64,000 bases of DNA from Rhodanobacter denitrificans (lineage in GTDB: Bacteria > Pseudomonadota > Gammaproteobacteria > Xanthomonadales > Rhodanobacteraceae), in assembly GCF_003335105.1 (NCBI RefSeq), contig NZ_QFWQ01000004.1, positions 242,461 to 306,460 of the forward strand, given 5' to 3'. This document shows positions 8,135-17,923 of this stretch, in pieces. The translations under genes were made by a program, and so were the position numbers. Position 1 is the stretch's first letter; every line of letters begins with the position of its first letter. Below the pieces are notes generated by a model. The model saw only the letters and a program-made list of their open reading frames with translations. It was not told the DNA's origin and ran no database searches.

Positions 8135-8959
8135 GTGACCCACGCAGACATAACCACGCACCCGCTCGGCGGCGCCGCGAGCGGGACGACCTTTCCGGCT
8201 GAGCGCTTCGCCGGCGTCGAACGCCTGTACGGCACCGGCAGCGTGGCGAGGCTGTCGCGCGCGCACGTCTGCGTGGTCGGCATCGGCGGCGTCGGTTCGT
8301 GGGCGGTCGAGGCGCTGGCGCGCAGCGGCGTGGGTCGGCTCACCCTGATCGACGCGGACGAGGTCTGCGTATCCAACACCAATCGCCAACTGCACGCGCT
8401 CGACGGCGAGTACGGCAAGTCGAAGGTGGGCGTGATGGCGGAGCGTGCGCACGCGATCAATCCGACGATTCGGCTGGAGGCGGTCGAACGTTTCCTCACC
8501 CCGTCCTCGCTGGACGAACTGCTCGATCGCGGCTACGACGTGGTGCTGGATGCCTGCGACGCGTTCCGGGTGAAGCTGGAGACGATCGCCTGGTGCCGCC
8601 GACGCAAGCTGCCGATCGTCAGCGTGGGCTCGGCCGGCGGACGCACCGACCCCACACAGATCCGCGTGCGCGACCTGTCGCGCACCGAACACGACGCGAT
8701 GTTCAGCCTGATCCGCAAGAAGCTCCGCGCCGACTTCAACTTCCCGCGCAACCCGGACCGCTACTTCGGCGTGTCGGCCGTCTATTCGCTGCAGAACGTG
8801 CAGTACCCGCAACCGGACGGCACGGTGTGCGGCACCCGCCCGCCCGGCGGCGACGCGATGAACCTGGCCTGCGGCGGCGGCCTGGGCGCCGCCACCCATG
8901 TCACCGGGGCGTTCGCCTTCGCGGCCGTGGGCAAGGTGCTGGAGAAGCTGCTGGGGTGA
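8135..8959 (+). CDS. tcdA: tRNA threonylcarbamoyladenosine dehydratase TcdA
   Basis: This 274-residue E1/ThiF-fold enzyme is read from a GTG start. The nucleotide-binding loop is VVGIGGVGSWAVEALARSGV, followed by LIDADEVCVSNTNRQ. A conserved Asp-rich VLDACDAFRVK, SVGSAGGRTDPTQ and the C-terminal helix complete the TcdA (CsdL/YgdL) pattern. It uses ATP to cyclise t6A37 in tRNA to ct6A, which aids ANN codon reading. The C-terminal membrane-like helix is short. The gene is divergent from the cytochrome gene. Confidence 0.93.
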   Translation: MTHADITTHPLGGAASGTTFPAERFAGVERLYGTGSVARLSRAHVCVVGIGGVGSWAVEALARSGVGRLTLIDADEVCVSNTNRQLHALDGEYGKSKVGVMAERAHAINPTIRLEAVERFLTPSSLDELLDRGYDVVLDACDAFRVKLETIAWCRRRKLPIVSVGSAGGRTDPTQIRVRDLSRTEHDAMFSLIRKKLRADFNFPRNPDRYFGVSAVYSLQNVQYPQPDGTVCGTRPPGGDAMNLACGGGLGAATHVTGAFAFAAVGKVLEKLLG

Positions 8960-8961
8960 CT

Positions 8962-8989
8962 GGGCACGGGAGCGGCCGCTCCCGTGCCC
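8962..8989. terminator. Perfect 28-bp palindrome between convergent genes
   Basis: The sequence is a perfect palindrome of two 14-base halves (GGGCACGGGAGCGG and its complement). It lies 3 bases after the tcdA stop and 69 bases before the stop of the facing Sel1 gene. It could work as a bidirectional terminator, although no T-run follows on either side. Confidence 0.5.
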
Positions 8990-9057
8990 GCATGTCGAGA
9001 CCACCGAGGTCTGGTCAATCTCGCCGCATGATTCTGATGCCGGGGTGGCGATCAGCT

Positions 9058-9984
9058 CTACAAATTGCCGGGCTTGTGGTCCGGCGGGTTGTCATCAGGG
9101 GTCTTGTCCGTGGCTTCCTTGCCCTCGCTGGCGGGAACCGGAATCAGGGCGCCCACCGAGGTGGTGCCGATCGGATCCGTCTTGAATTTCGGGTCGTAAG
9201 GGTTGTCGCTTTCGCGGAACTGCCGATAGGCCACCACGCCATTCATGTCATGCCCGCTGGTGATCTCGAAGCCCGAACTGTCCGTATGCAAAGGTGCGCC
9301 CGTCGTACCCTTGCCTGTCCTGGGAGCCGAGGGGCCGCCTTTGGAGCCCACCGCCAGCGGCCCGGCCATGCTGCCGGTGCGTGAGCCGGTGATGCCTGCG
9401 CGCACCTGGGCCCAGCGCACCTTGGCTCGATGCAGGGCGGTGGCGTCGCCGTAGGTCGGCTTGAGCTGGTTCCACAGGGTGTTGACCTGGGCGAACTCGG
9501 CATCGCTCAGCGGCGTGATCATCAGGTCGCGCGCCGCGACGTAATCTGGTGTGTTGCGCTCTGCCGCCAGAACCATCCATGCAGCGCCCAATGGGCGATC
9601 CACCGGCACGCCCTGGCCGCGGTAATACATCACCCCGAGATTGTATTCGGCCGGCTTGTAGGCCCATGACGCGGCGATCTTGTACATGTCGATCGCATGG
9701 CGGTAGTTCTTCTGCTCGAAGGCGCGGGCGGCGATCCCGAAAAAGTACACCCCCGGCCTGGCGTCGCTTTCGGGGTTGGTGAAATCCTCGTTCGACGAGG
9801 CGCCGAAGGTGGGGTCGCTGTCGTACGAGGGCGCCGTGGTGGACGGGACAAAGGCTGGGGAAGCCGGAACGCCCGTGGCCGGCGCGGCTGGTGTGCCACT
9901 TTGCCCCCAGGCCGGCAGCGCCATGGCGAGAGCCAGGCCAGCAAGCATCCATGCGCAGGTGCCAGAAACATGTTCCGTGACCAT
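9058..9984 (-). CDS. Exported Sel1-repeat protein
   Basis: This 308-residue protein has a signal peptide (about 1-27, ...LALAMALPAWGQ). A Pro/Ala/Ser linker leads to a Sel1/TPR-like helical region near residues 80-140: AFEQKNYRHAIDMYKIAA, then YNLGVMYYRGQGV. The C-terminal half is low-complexity, rich in Gly, Pro and Thr. GAAAGGAG precedes the ATG. Sel1 proteins act as scaffolds; no partner is visible here. Confidence 0.7.
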   Translation of the reverse strand: MVTEHVSGTCAWMLAGLALAMALPAWGQSGTPAAPATGVPASPAFVPSTTAPSYDSDPTFGASSNEDFTNPESDARPGVYFFGIAARAFEQKNYRHAIDMYKIAASWAYKPAEYNLGVMYYRGQGVPVDRPLGAAWMVLAAERNTPDYVAARDLMITPLSDAEFAQVNTLWNQLKPTYGDATALHRAKVRWAQVRAGITGSRTGSMAGPLAVGSKGGPSAPRTGKGTTGAPLHTDSSGFEITSGHDMNGVVAYRQFRESDNPYDPKFKTDPIGTTSVGALIPVPASEGKEATDKTPDDNPPDHKPGNL

Positions 9985-10192
9985 GAGCGATCTCCTTTCA
10001 CCGGGCTAGTGACCGTGGGATATACGCCCTGGGCGATGGGTCATGCAAGCCCGGCCGATGTCGTGCCGACTCGCCATCTGTTTGCCGGAGCGTCCCGCGA
10101 TCGAACTCCACATGACGTGTCCCGGAGCTTGCGATGATCGCGGTGCACCCCGTGACCGCGCACATCTCACTCATCCGTACTCTCCAGCGCCC

Positions 10193-10933
<741 letters not shown>

Positions 10934-11044
10934 GTCCTTGGAACTCCTGTGCGGATGAAGCGGGGGCTGTCGCGCCGGAGCATGGCGGGGGCATGTTTCA
11001 TGCCGTTGTCACGGGACGCCGGTGCGTTCGGCATTTATAGCGTT

Positions 11045-11911
11045 TCAGGCGAAGGAGTGACCGCTGCAATGCGGCAAATCCGCCGGATCGAAGCCCGCCA
11101 GCGCTTGCGCCAGCAGATCGCAGGCATCCGCTGCCATGGCCGGCGCCGGCACCCGCAGGAACGCCAGCGCCCGCCGCAGTGCCGGCAGCGGATCGGCGGG
11201 GTCGACCGGAAACGCCCGCTCGGACTTCGACAGCTTGCGTCCCTCCGCATCCAGCACCAGTGGCAGGTGGCGATAAGCCGGAGTGGGCAGGCCGAGGCAG
11301 CGCTGCAGCCAGATCTGCCGCGCGGTGGAGTCGAGCAGGTCCAGCCCGCGCACCACCTCGGTGATGCCCTGGAAGGCGTCGTCCACCACGCAGGCGAGCT
11401 GGTAGGAATAGAGGCCTTCGACCCGGCGGACCACGAAGTCGCCCACCTCGTCGCGCAGGTTCTGCCGCTGCGGACCCTGCAGCGCGTCGTCGAAGGCGAT
11501 GGCGATGTCCGGCACGCGCAATCGCCAGGCTGGCGACTGGCCCGCCTGCGGCAGTGCGACGCAGCGGCCGTCGCGATGGATGCCGCCGGCGCCGGCCAGC
11601 TCGCTTCGGCTGCACCAGCAGGGGAACACCTGGCCGGCCTCGCGCAGCTGTTCGAACGCCGCGTCGTAGGCGGCGAGGCGCTGCGACTGGAACAGTGCCG
11701 GCGCGTCGGCGAGCAGCCCGAACGCCGGCAGGGCGGCGAGGATGCTGGCGGCCGAGCCGGGAACCTCGCGCGGCGGGTCGATGTCTTCCACCCGCAGCAG
11801 CCACTTGCCACCGGCGTGCCGCGCGCACAGCCAGCTGCCCACCGCGGCGACCAGCGAGCCGAAGTGCAGGTGTCCGGTGGGCGAGGGGGCGAAGCGGCCG
11901 CGGTAGCTCAT
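11045..11911 (-). CDS. gluQ: Glutamyl-Q tRNA(Asp) synthetase
   Basis: This 288-residue protein is a shortened GluRS catalytic core without the anticodon-binding domain. It has the HIGH-like motif HLHFG in RFAPSPTGHLHFGSL, the RVEDIDPPRE segment, and KLSKS in place of KMSKS. The zinc-site residues lie in FPCWCSRSEL. GluQ adds glutamate to queuosine at position 34 of tRNA-Asp rather than to a tRNA 3' end. It reads away from htpX. Confidence 0.93.
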   Translation of the reverse strand: MSYRGRFAPSPTGHLHFGSLVAAVGSWLCARHAGGKWLLRVEDIDPPREVPGSAASILAALPAFGLLADAPALFQSQRLAAYDAAFEQLREAGQVFPCWCSRSELAGAGGIHRDGRCVALPQAGQSPAWRLRVPDIAIAFDDALQGPQRQNLRDEVGDFVVRRVEGLYSYQLACVVDDAFQGITEVVRGLDLLDSTARQIWLQRCLGLPTPAYRHLPLVLDAEGRKLSKSERAFPVDPADPLPALRRALAFLRVPAPAMAADACDLLAQALAGFDPADLPHCSGHSFA

Positions 11912-12039
11912 CGGCGCATTCTAGGATAGCGGCGCGCGGTCGGTCGCCGCCCGGGCAACCCTTGAAAGCCGTCGCTTGCGCCCCGAATCTTGAGCCACGG
12001 TTTTTACGTTTCCTTCATGACTGCCATAGAGAGACAGCC

Positions 12040-12942
12040 ATGCGTCGCATCGCATTGTTCATCGGTACCAACCTTGCCGTCCTGCTCCTGCTGAGCATCG
12101 TCTGCCACCTGTTCGGCATCGACCAGATGGCCGCCGCCCGCGGCTACGGCGGCATGGGCGGCCTGCTGGCCTACGCCGCCGTGTTCGGCATGGGCGGCGC
12201 GTTCATTTCGCTGGCGATGTCCAAGTGGATGGCCAAGATGTCCACCGGCGCGCGGGTGATCGAGCAGCCGCAGGACGAGACCGAGCGCTGGCTGGTCGAC
12301 ACCGTGCGCCGCCATGCGCAGAACGCCGGCATCGGCATGCCCGAAGTGGCCATCTACGATGCGCCAGAGATGAACGCGTTCGCCACCGGCATGACGAAGA
12401 ACAGCTCGCTGGTGGCGGTCAGCTCCGGCCTGCTGCAGCAGATGAACCGCGACCAGGTCAGCGCCGTGTTAGGCCATGAGATCGGCCACGTGGCGAACGG
12501 CGACATGGTGACGCTGACCCTGATCCAGGGCGTATTGAACACGCTGGTGATCCTGGCTGCGCGCATCGTGGGCCGGCTGGTCGACAGCTGGATGTCGGGC
12601 GGCCGCGACAACCGCGAAGGCGGCACCGGCATCGGCTATTTCGTGACGGTGATGGTGCTGCAGCTGGTGTTCGGCCTGTTCGCCTCGATCATCGTGGCCG
12701 CGTTCTCGCGCTGGCGCGAGTTCCGCGCCGACGCGGCGGGCGCCCAGTTCGCCGGCCGCGGTGCGATGATCTCGGCGCTGCAGCGGCTGCAGGCCAACCA
12801 CGGCGAGAACACGCTGCCGCAGACGATCGCCGCGTTCGGCATCTCCGGCCCGCTGGCCGATGGCTTCAGGCGGCTGTTCATGAGCCATCCGCCGCTGGAG
12901 GAGCGCATCGCCGCGCTGCAGAACCCCACGGTGCAACGCTGA
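12040..12942 (+). CDS. htpX: Membrane zinc metalloprotease HtpX
   Basis: The 300-residue protein has two N-terminal membrane helices (about 4-25 and 38-58), the zinc-binding HEIGH motif in AVLGHEIGHVANGDM, and further hydrophobic helices (about residues 160-220). The third metal ligand Glu lies in the SRWREFRADAAGA segment. HtpX is an inner-membrane protease that degrades misfolded membrane proteins together with FtsH. It sits directly upstream of htpG, so two heat-shock quality-control genes lie next to each other. Confidence 0.95.
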   Translation: MRRIALFIGTNLAVLLLLSIVCHLFGIDQMAAARGYGGMGGLLAYAAVFGMGGAFISLAMSKWMAKMSTGARVIEQPQDETERWLVDTVRRHAQNAGIGMPEVAIYDAPEMNAFATGMTKNSSLVAVSSGLLQQMNRDQVSAVLGHEIGHVANGDMVTLTLIQGVLNTLVILAARIVGRLVDSWMSGGRDNREGGTGIGYFVTVMVLQLVFGLFASIIVAAFSRWREFRADAAGAQFAGRGAMISALQRLQANHGENTLPQTIAAFGISGPLADGFRRLFMSHPPLEERIAALQNPTVQR

Positions 12943-13012
12943 TCCTTTTCCGCGCAGCCGCCGATGCGGCGGCCGTCATTTCCAGCCCCACGCAACAACG
13001 GAACATCCACGC

Positions 13013-14881
13013 ATGAACGCACCCGCCGAAACCCGCAAGTTCGAAGCCGAAGTCGCCCAGGTGCTGCACCTGGTCACCCACTCGCTGTATTCGCACAAGG
13101 AGATCTTCCTGCGCGAACTGATCTCCAACGCCTCCGACGCCTGCGACAAGCTGCGCTTCGAGTCGATCGCCAAGCCTGAGTTGTCGGCTGGCGACAGCGA
13201 GCTGCACATCGACGTGAGCTGGGATCCGGATGCGCGCACCGTCACCGTGCGCGACAACGGCATCGGCATGAGCCGCGACGAGATCGTGGCGAACATCGGC
13301 ACCATCGCCAGCTCCGGCACGCGCCGTTTCCTGGAGGCAATGTCGGGCGAACAGAAGGCCGACGCGCGGCTGATCGGCCAGTTCGGCGTGGGCTTCTATT
13401 CCGCCTTCGTGGTGGCCGACAAGGTCACCGTGCTCAGCCGCCGCGCCGATGCGCCGGCGGCCGAGGGCGTGAAGTGGGAAAGCGACGGCAAGGGCGAATA
13501 CTCCCTGGAGCCGGTCGAGCTGGCCGGACGCGGCACGTCCGTCATCCTGCACCTGAAGGCCGACGAGGACGAGTTCCTCAGCCGCTGGCAGCTGCGCGCG
13601 CTGATTACCCGCTACTCCGACCACGTGGCGTTTCCGATCCGCATGCCGACCGAGAAGGACGGCAAGCCGACCGACGAGTTCGAGACCATCAACGCCGCCT
13701 CGGCGTTGTGGGCCAAGCCGAAGTCCGAGATCTCCGACGCGGACTACCAGAGCTTCTACAAGTCGCTCGGCCACGACTTCAACGACGCGCTGGCCTGGAC
13801 GCACAACCGCGTCGAGGGCAGCCAGAGCTTCACCACCCTGCTGTACATCCCGTCGCAGCCGCCGTTCGACCTGATGATGGGCGGCCGGGACGAGCGCAAG
13901 GGGCTGAAGCTCTACATCAAGCGTGTCTTCATCATGGACGCGGCCGAGGAACTGCTGCCGAACTACCTGCGCTTCGTGCGCGGAGTGGTCGATGCCGACG
14001 ACCTGCCGCTCAACGTCAGCCGCGAAATCCTGCAACACAACCGACAGCTCGAGCGAATCAAGGCCGCCTGCGTCAAGCGCGTGCTCGACCTGATCGAGAA
14101 GCTGGCGAAGGACGAGCCGGAAAAGTTCGCCACCTTCTACAAGGCGTTCGGCAACACGCTGAAGGAAGGCATCAGCGAGGACGCCAACAACCGCGAGCGC
14201 ATCGCCAAGCTGCTACGTTTCGCCAGCACCAAGGGCGAAGGCACCGTGCAGAACGTCTCGCTGGACGACTACATCGGGCGCATGGCCGTCGGCCAGGATG
14301 CCATCTGGTACATCACCGCCGACAGCTACGCCGCCGCCGCCGGCAGCCCGCAGCTTGAGGCGTTCAAGGCCAAGGGCATCGAAGTGCTCCTGATGTCCGA
14401 CCGCATCGACGAATGGATGATCGGCAGCTTGAGCGAGTACGAAGGCAAGAAGCTCAAGAGCGTGGCCAAGGGCGAGGTGCCGCTGGACGAAGCCGACAAG
14501 AAGAAGCAGGAAGAGGCGACCAGGGAAGCCGGGCCGTTGCTGAAGAAGCTCAAGGAATTGCTCGGCGATCGCGTGGGCGAGGTGAAGGTTTCCGCCCGCC
14601 TGACCGACTCGCCCTCATGCCTGGCCCTTTCCGATTACGAGATGGCGCCGCATCTGGCGCGCCTGCTGCGCGAAGCGGGGCAGGACATGCCGGAGTCGAA
14701 GCCGACGCTGGAGATCAACCCGCAGCATGCGCTGGTCAAGCGCGTCGAGAGCGAAACCGACGAAGGCAAGGCGCGTGATCTAGCGATGTTGCTGCTGGAA
14801 CAGGCGGAGATTTCCGCCGGGGCGCAGTTGCCGGATCCGGCGGCGTTCGTGCAGCGGATGAATCGAGTGTTGATGGGGTGA
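13013..14881 (+). CDS. htpG: Molecular chaperone HtpG (bacterial Hsp90)
   Basis: The 622-residue protein has the GHKL ATPase domain (HSLYSHKEIFLRELISNASD at the start, DNGIGM, and GQFGVGFYSAF lid motif). The middle domain (RVFIMDAAEELLPNYLRFVRG, LNVSREILQ) and the C-terminal dimerisation domain are complete and of normal length. The start at 13013 is the standard one. It is separated from htpX by 70 bases and closed by a strong terminator. Confidence 0.97.
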   Translation: MNAPAETRKFEAEVAQVLHLVTHSLYSHKEIFLRELISNASDACDKLRFESIAKPELSAGDSELHIDVSWDPDARTVTVRDNGIGMSRDEIVANIGTIASSGTRRFLEAMSGEQKADARLIGQFGVGFYSAFVVADKVTVLSRRADAPAAEGVKWESDGKGEYSLEPVELAGRGTSVILHLKADEDEFLSRWQLRALITRYSDHVAFPIRMPTEKDGKPTDEFETINAASALWAKPKSEISDADYQSFYKSLGHDFNDALAWTHNRVEGSQSFTTLLYIPSQPPFDLMMGGRDERKGLKLYIKRVFIMDAAEELLPNYLRFVRGVVDADDLPLNVSREILQHNRQLERIKAACVKRVLDLIEKLAKDEPEKFATFYKAFGNTLKEGISEDANNRERIAKLLRFASTKGEGTVQNVSLDDYIGRMAVGQDAIWYITADSYAAAAGSPQLEAFKAKGIEVLLMSDRIDEWMIGSLSEYEGKKLKSVAKGEVPLDEADKKKQEEATREAGPLLKKLKELLGDRVGEVKVSARLTDSPSCLALSDYEMAPHLARLLREAGQDMPESKPTLEINPQHALVKRVESETDEGKARDLAMLLLEQAEISAGAQLPDPAAFVQRMNRVLMG

Positions 14882-14905
14882 GGCGCTGGGCGCTTTGCTG
14901 ATGTG

Positions 14906-14931
14906 AAAAGGCCGCCAATGGGCGGCCTTTT
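14906..14931 (+). terminator. Rho-independent terminator after htpG
   Basis: AAAAGGCCGCC and GGCGGCCTTTT form an 11-bp stem around an AATG loop, 25 bases after the htpG stop. Confidence 0.88.
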
Positions 14932-14984
14932 CTGTGCTGCTATTCCCGACTACTCGTCACTCCATCCATCAATGTTCGTCTTTT

Positions 14985-15046
14985 CGGCGAAGGCCGGAAT
15001 CGCGTCATCTCCCCCACACCGTCATTCCGGCGAAGGCCGGAATCGC
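14985..15046. repeat. Two copies of a CCGGCGAAGGCCGGAATC-type extragenic repeat
   Basis: A 19-base block (CGGCGAAGGCCGGAATCGC) occurs at 14985-15003 and again at 15028-15046. The second copy sits in a perfect 8-bp hairpin, ATTCCGGC GAAG GCCGGAAT (15024-15043). Elements of this type are dispersed in xanthomonad and other proteobacterial genomes. Confidence 0.65.
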
Positions 15047-15125
15047 ACTTGCCGTTGTCGTTCGTGGCCAAGAGTTTTCGTCCGCCTTCGGAGCCCGAGG
15101 CACTTATCCCTTGCGTGGCCAAGGG

Positions 15126-16079
15126 CTATGCGGAGAGCATCTTTCGAGTAAACAGCTCACGATGGTGCGCAAGGAACGACGCCTGCTCCGGCCGGAACCG
15201 ATCAACGCGTTTATCCGGGTCGATAGACCACTTATCGAGCACCTCACGCGAAAGCGAAGGATGCACGCGCATCTGACCGTCATCTTCAAAAGTGATGAAT
15301 TGCTCGTCGAACAACGCATCGACGTGCGGTGAGAGCATCAGGCCGTTGTAGCCACTGAGGCGTTCGGGATTGGAGGCTTCGCGCCAGGGTTTTATGTGGC
15401 TGGCGATCAGCAGGCGGGTGTCGGTGACGCCGGTGACCCGGCATGCCGGGTCGAGCAGGATGACCTGTTTGCGGAAGAAACCCTGGCCAACGCGAGCCCG
15501 GGTGAGCTGCAGACGTTGCGTCTTCGGGATCGATGCGTCCGTCTCGATGCGGTGGATGTCATCGAGCACTTGAGCGTTGGGCTCGTGGTCGATCAGATAG
15601 GTTGGTGGTTGATCGAGTTCTCGTACTTGTCGAATGTCCAGCAGCGCCATCAATACGTGGCCGAGCGCATTGGAGATGCCGGCCAGATAACAACCTTGAT
15701 TGCCATTCCCATTTTTCTGTAGAGGTGAGTTGCGTTTCGGGAGCATCGGGCCGATGGCTTGAATGTGCTCCTTGGGCTGCAACGGACGGTGCGCAGCTTT
15801 GAATTCGACTTCCACCAGCCAGCCTTCATGAGCCCAATAGTCACCCACGTTGCCGAATTCGATTGGCTTGGGGCTCGGTGATGCGGCGACGGTTACGCGA
15901 CCCACGGCGCCCATGCGGCCGTTCGCATATGAGAACACGACGTCGCCCGGTCGAACGAGCTTCATGTTCTCGTAGGTTTGGTTGAATGCGCCATTGGTGT
16001 TGCGGCAAGGCGACCACAGATAGCCGCCACGAACCTCGTGGTCGCGCGTCTGTTTGTGGTTGACCCCCCAGTAAGCCAT
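15126..16079 (-). CDS. HNH endonuclease with EVE/PUA-like N-terminal domain
   Basis: The protein has 317 residues. The N-terminal part (YWGVNHKQT, GGYLWSPCRN, then LVRPGDVVFSYANGRMGAVGRVT, roughly residues 1-130) resembles EVE/PUA-like modules that recognise modified cytosine. The C-terminal 110 residues are an HNH_2-type nuclease: VTDTRLLIASHIKPWREASN, then NGLMLSPHVDALFDEQFITF. GGGAG precedes the ATG. The domain order suggests a modification-dependent restriction enzyme. The nuclease call is firm; the EVE call is by pattern and needs a profile search. It is followed on the same strand by the Mrr-type gene's 3' end, 75 bases away. Confidence 0.75.
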   Translation of the reverse strand: MAYWGVNHKQTRDHEVRGGYLWSPCRNTNGAFNQTYENMKLVRPGDVVFSYANGRMGAVGRVTVAASPSPKPIEFGNVGDYWAHEGWLVEVEFKAAHRPLQPKEHIQAIGPMLPKRNSPLQKNGNGNQGCYLAGISNALGHVLMALLDIRQVRELDQPPTYLIDHEPNAQVLDDIHRIETDASIPKTQRLQLTRARVGQGFFRKQVILLDPACRVTGVTDTRLLIASHIKPWREASNPERLSGYNGLMLSPHVDALFDEQFITFEDDGQMRVHPSLSREVLDKWSIDPDKRVDRFRPEQASFLAHHRELFTRKMLSA

Positions 16080-16153
16080 CGAGTACTCCCGTCGGCCAGG
16101 TTAATGGAAAACCTGTCGAATCGGGCACCCATTCACGATACGCGCAAAAACCG

Positions 16154-17116
16154 CTACCGCAGCGGCATTTCCTTCGTGGTCTTCTCCAGAATCTTCATCG
16201 ACTCGGCGTTCCGCTTTTTCCACTCGCGCAGCTCCGCATCGTTTTGCGATTCGCTTGCGTAGATCGTCGGCTGAGCGTGAGGAGTGGACGCCGCAGAGGG
16301 ACGAGGTATGTAGGCTGGTTCCGGCCTATACGTGGCTTGGGTGTCGATAGATACTGCGACTGGCGGTGGCACGGTCGTGGTGGAAGGCGACAGCGCCGCG
16401 ATCAGCAGCAGGCTCGCGACCATGCTTCCGCACAAAGCCAGCGGTGTATCCAGCGGGCTCGTGGCGCGCGCCCTGGTTTTTTGCAGCGAACGCACGGTGG
16501 CGATCAGCTCCCCGCCGTGGATCAGTTCGATCGGTTTGCCGTGGGCGAAACGCCGTGCTTCGCTGGTGTAGTAGCCGAGGGCGACGATCTTCACCGCGGC
16601 GGCTTTGTGATGCAGCAGCAGGCCGTACATCTCGCGCACGACTTTGACGCCTACCTGCCAGTTCTGCCATTGCTTGCATTGCACCAGAGTGGTCTTGCCG
16701 TTCTTGCGCAGGATCAGGTCGATGCCGCCGTCGGCGCCGCCGAGGCCGGTTTCTGCGACGGCGTAGCCCTGGCGGCGGAAGGCTTCGCCGGCGAGTTGCT
16801 CGAACTGGCGCCAGCTCATCCGGCGCAGGCTGTCGATGCCGGTCTGGCTGTCGAGCAGCTGTCGCCGGCGGCCGCGACCGATGAAGGAGGCGAGGGCGGC
16901 GAGCCAGCAGCCGATCAACAGCATCCAGGCGAGCGGTGCGTAGGCGCCAGCCGCCGACATCCGGCCGATGCCGGCGAGGACGGGGCTGTGGCTGGACGCG
17001 AGGTACCAGCCGATGCCATGTCGTATCGCGACATACCCGATCAGGCCGATCAGGATGCCGAGCCACCATGGCATGGCCGCGATTTGTTCGAAGCCGCTTG
17101 TCGTGCGTTTCGCCAT
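16154..17116 (-). CDS. Membrane-anchored Mrr-type restriction endonuclease
   Basis: This 320-residue protein has two N-terminal membrane helices (about 15-35 and 60-78). A Mrr_cat nuclease core follows (about 95-205) with the PD-(D/E)xK-like residues in GGADGGIDLIL and LVQCKQW. A third hydrophobic segment (about 220-238) precedes a Pro/Ser/Thr-rich tail and a charged C-terminal helix. Mrr-like enzymes cut modified or foreign DNA. The membrane anchoring seen here is an uncommon but recognised variant. A GGGGGAG site precedes the ATG. The gene lies directly upstream of the HNH nuclease on the same strand. Confidence 0.8.
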   Translation of the reverse strand: MAKRTTSGFEQIAAMPWWLGILIGLIGYVAIRHGIGWYLASSHSPVLAGIGRMSAAGAYAPLAWMLLIGCWLAALASFIGRGRRRQLLDSQTGIDSLRRMSWRQFEQLAGEAFRRQGYAVAETGLGGADGGIDLILRKNGKTTLVQCKQWQNWQVGVKVVREMYGLLLHHKAAAVKIVALGYYTSEARRFAHGKPIELIHGGELIATVRSLQKTRARATSPLDTPLALCGSMVASLLLIAALSPSTTTVPPPVAVSIDTQATYRPEPAYIPRPSAASTPHAQPTIYASESQNDAELREWKKRNAESMKILEKTTKEMPLR

Positions 17117-17219
17117 TTCACTCCCCCTGAGTGCTCCCTGGCGCGGCCACCGTACTGCAAACTAGCGCGCGGGAAAAACCTGCTGGCCACGTTGGAGCAT
17201 CGGCCTGCAACAATTTGAC

Positions 17220-17254
17220 CCTTGCGCTTGAAGCAAAGACTCCCAAGCGCAAGG
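17220..17254. repeat. Inverted repeat, 11-bp arms
   Basis: CCTTGCGCTTG (17220-17230) and CAAGCGCAAGG (17244-17254) are perfect complements with a 13-base loop. It lies in the 249-base gap downstream of the next minus-strand gene and might serve as its transcript end, but there is no T-run. Confidence 0.4.
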
Positions 17255-17365
17255 CTTCGCGCGCGTGGAAAAAGCGCCTCGCCTGCAGGACGCGCAGGTC
17301 GACCATCGGGTGACCCTGTCCAAACAAGCGGCCCCTCGCTGGCGACGGGCACGCTTCGCGTCGCT

Positions 17366-17923
17366 TCAGTGGCCGGATGTGGGGGCACGCGCCGGCGCGG
17401 GGCTGCTGCGGGCCTGGATGGTCGGCATGGGTACGGCCCGGTAGCCCTGGTTGTTCCAGTTCCGGTTCATGTCGCGGTCGTTGTCGAAACGGAGCCGCGT
17501 CCCGCGGTTGTAGGCGTTCCCGCTGGCGAGCGCCAGCCGGTGGCCGTCGATGTGCACCCAGTACCAGGAACCGGAAGGTACCGGGGAGCTGGACACGTAG
17601 GCGAACTGGGCGTCGTAGTTGCCCTCCTGGCGAGGCGTTACCCGCAGGGCCAGGTTGGCGATGAACTGGCTGGCCACTGGGCGGCCGTGTTCGGTGGCCG
17701 GCTTGCTGATCAGTTCATCCAGATTCTCGCGCAGCAACCGGTTGAGCCGCGGCGAAAGCTCCGTGGCCGGCGATACGTCGGTGACCTTGCCCTGCGCGTT
17801 CACCTGCACCAGCACCGGCAGGACCTTGGGCGTGAATGCGTTGAGCGAGCCCGAATCGGCCATCGCGCCGCCGGTGGCGGCCGACAATATCCCGGAAAGC
17901 ATCAGTACGTGGAACCGTTTCAC
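17366..17923 (-). CDS. Exported protein of unknown function
   Basis: I chose the GTG at 17923 because AGGAGG lies five bases upstream and a good signal peptide follows at once (VKRFHVLMLSGILSAATGGAMA, 22 residues shown in part). This gives 185 residues. The mature part has a TonB-C-like flavour: FTPKVLPVLVQVNAQGKVTDVSPATELSP, then two further beta-rich stretches. It ends in a disordered Pro/Ala tail. A carboxy-terminal TonB-like or energy-transducer fold is only a suggestion. No partner gene is adjacent. Confidence 0.65.
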   Translation of the reverse strand: MKRFHVLMLSGILSAATGGAMADSGSLNAFTPKVLPVLVQVNAQGKVTDVSPATELSPRLNRLLRENLDELISKPATEHGRPVASQFIANLALRVTPRQEGNYDAQFAYVSSSPVPSGSWYWVHIDGHRLALASGNAYNRGTRLRFDNDRDMNRNWNNQGYRAVPMPTIQARSSPAPARAPTSGH

